Assembly: GCA_001464165.1 (NCBI GenBank)
Contig: LNEX01000466.1
Coordinates: 1-5,826 of the forward strand
From: a bacterium Ga0077546
Lineage (GTDB): Bacteria; Cyanobacteriota; Vampirovibrionia; Obscuribacterales; Obscuribacteraceae
Direction: 5' to 3'
DNA: 5,826 bases
The position numbers were made by a program, and so were the translations under genes. Positions within the stretch are counted from its first letter, which is position 1. Every line of letters begins with the position of its first letter. The notes under the pieces are model-generated. The model saw nothing but the letters and a program-made list of their open reading frames with translations. It was not told the DNA's origin and did not search any database. Shown here one piece after another: positions 5,491-5,826 of this stretch.

Positions 5491-5510
5491 GGTATCACCA
5501 GACCTTTTCT
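5489..5510 (+). terminator. Weak terminator-like hairpin upstream of the tRNA
   Basis: AAGGT (5489-5493) pairs with ACCTT (5502-5506) across an 8-base loop and is followed by TTCT. The stem is short and the T-tract broken. Placed after the palindrome, it is the only candidate for ending transcripts from the Crp/Fnr-family gene before the tRNA. Low certainty. Confidence 0.22.
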
Positions 5511-5597
5511 TGTGCTAGTTCTGCTGGTGTGTGTAAGGCTCGCCAGAGAAAGCTGCTTGCCAAGCGGTAAACTCCTCAGGTAGTCTGCCAAGGATGC

Positions 5598-5603
5598 TAG
5601 AAT
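5598..5603 (+). promoter_or_regulatory. Candidate -10 element of the tRNA-Arg gene
   Basis: TAGAAT (5 of 6 bases of TATAAT) ends nine bases before the first base of the tRNA, suitable for a very short tRNA leader. No -35 sequence is seen at the right distance (CTCAGG lies there), so this is tentative. Confidence 0.3.
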
Positions 5604-5612
5604 TAGAGCCAC

Positions 5613-5686
<74 letters not shown>

Positions 5687-5719
5687 ATTTTTGGTCGACA
5701 AACAAATAGCAGAGCAAAT

Positions 5720-5826
5720 ATGCCAGAAAGAAGCATAGAGCTAATCACCGGGCCGTATCGCTCAGGCAAGTCTATCTGGTTGCTTGACCAGGTGGCCCAA
5801 TATTGCCGTCAGAGTTTGCTTAGCGG
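5720..5826 (+). CDS. 5' end of a P-loop NTPase (partial, runs off the window)
   Basis: From the ATG at 5720 the frame stays open to the window edge (35 residues plus two bases). It begins [18 protein letters not shown], followed by an amphipathic helix ([11 protein letters not shown]). Residues 11-18, G-P-Y-R-S-G-K-S, form a Walker A nucleotide-binding loop placed right after a short first strand. Such an N-terminal P-loop is seen in many ATPases, including AddB/UvrD-like helicase-nucleases and ABC or kinase families, and 35 residues cannot decide among them. The ribosome-binding site is weak (AGCAGAG). The gene starts 33 bases after the tRNA, which would leave little room for its own promoter, so it may share the tRNA transcript or have its promoter within that gap. 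The frame is also open upstream to the tRNA, but this is the only good start codon. Confidence 0.6.
   Translation, partial: MPERSIELITGPYRSGKSIWLLDQVAQYCRQSLLS

Noticed and set aside
5495..5612. Remnants of the antitoxin HTH (for example S-G-K in one frame at 5563-5571) further downstream
   Set aside because: The spacing to the first part is about 50 bases too long and the frames contain stops; the resemblance is too slight.

Overview
The window comes from a diderm (Gram-negative type) bacterium of moderate GC. An apolipoprotein N-acyltransferase implies outer-membrane-type lipoprotein maturation, and recA, a Crp/Fnr-type regulator and a tRNA-Arg mark it as core chromosome. The recognition helix of the Crp-like protein (S-R-V-T-V-T-Q) resembles that of cyanobacterial NtcA. 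The recA leader has a weak cyanobacterial-style LexA-box candidate. Together these suggest the cyanobacterial/'Melainabacteria' (Vampirovibrionophyceae) neighbourhood, but this is inference and no taxon can be fixed from the sequence alone.

Layout. Positions 1-279 hold the 3' end of an unrecognised plus-strand gene. It converges on a minus-strand block that reads right to left: recA (4004-2856), a strong intrinsic terminator (2800-2761), lnt (up to 2796-1063), then a secreted SRPBCC/START-like protein (1014-301). recA and lnt are separated by the terminator, and the terminator hairpin swallows the first possible ATG of lnt. The lnt start and its expression are therefore the most unusual regulatory point here. 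The divergent intergenic region 4005-4497 carries a recA promoter with a perfect TATAAT, a weak LexA-box candidate, a G-rich tract and three consecutive stem-loops just upstream of the Crp/Fnr-family gene (4498-5190, plus strand).

Right end. Between the regulator and a tRNA-Arg(CCG) gene (5613-5686) lies a stretch with no intact gene. It contains a decayed HigA-type antitoxin relic: the first part is read in one frame (from 5219), the second in the -1 frame (to 5454), and the DNA-binding domain is missing or scrambled. A near-perfect palindrome follows it. The window ends inside a new plus-strand gene (from 5720) whose first 35 residues hold a Walker A P-loop.

Functional links. recA (recombination and SOS), lnt (last step of lipoprotein acylation) and the SRPBCC protein (probable lipid or hydrophobic-ligand binding in the envelope) share a strand, but recA looks transcriptionally separate. 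lnt and the SRPBCC gene are probably cotranscribed. I see no large new multi-gene system. The notable items are the terminator/start overlap at lnt, the structured leader of the regulator, and the antitoxin relic beside the tRNA.
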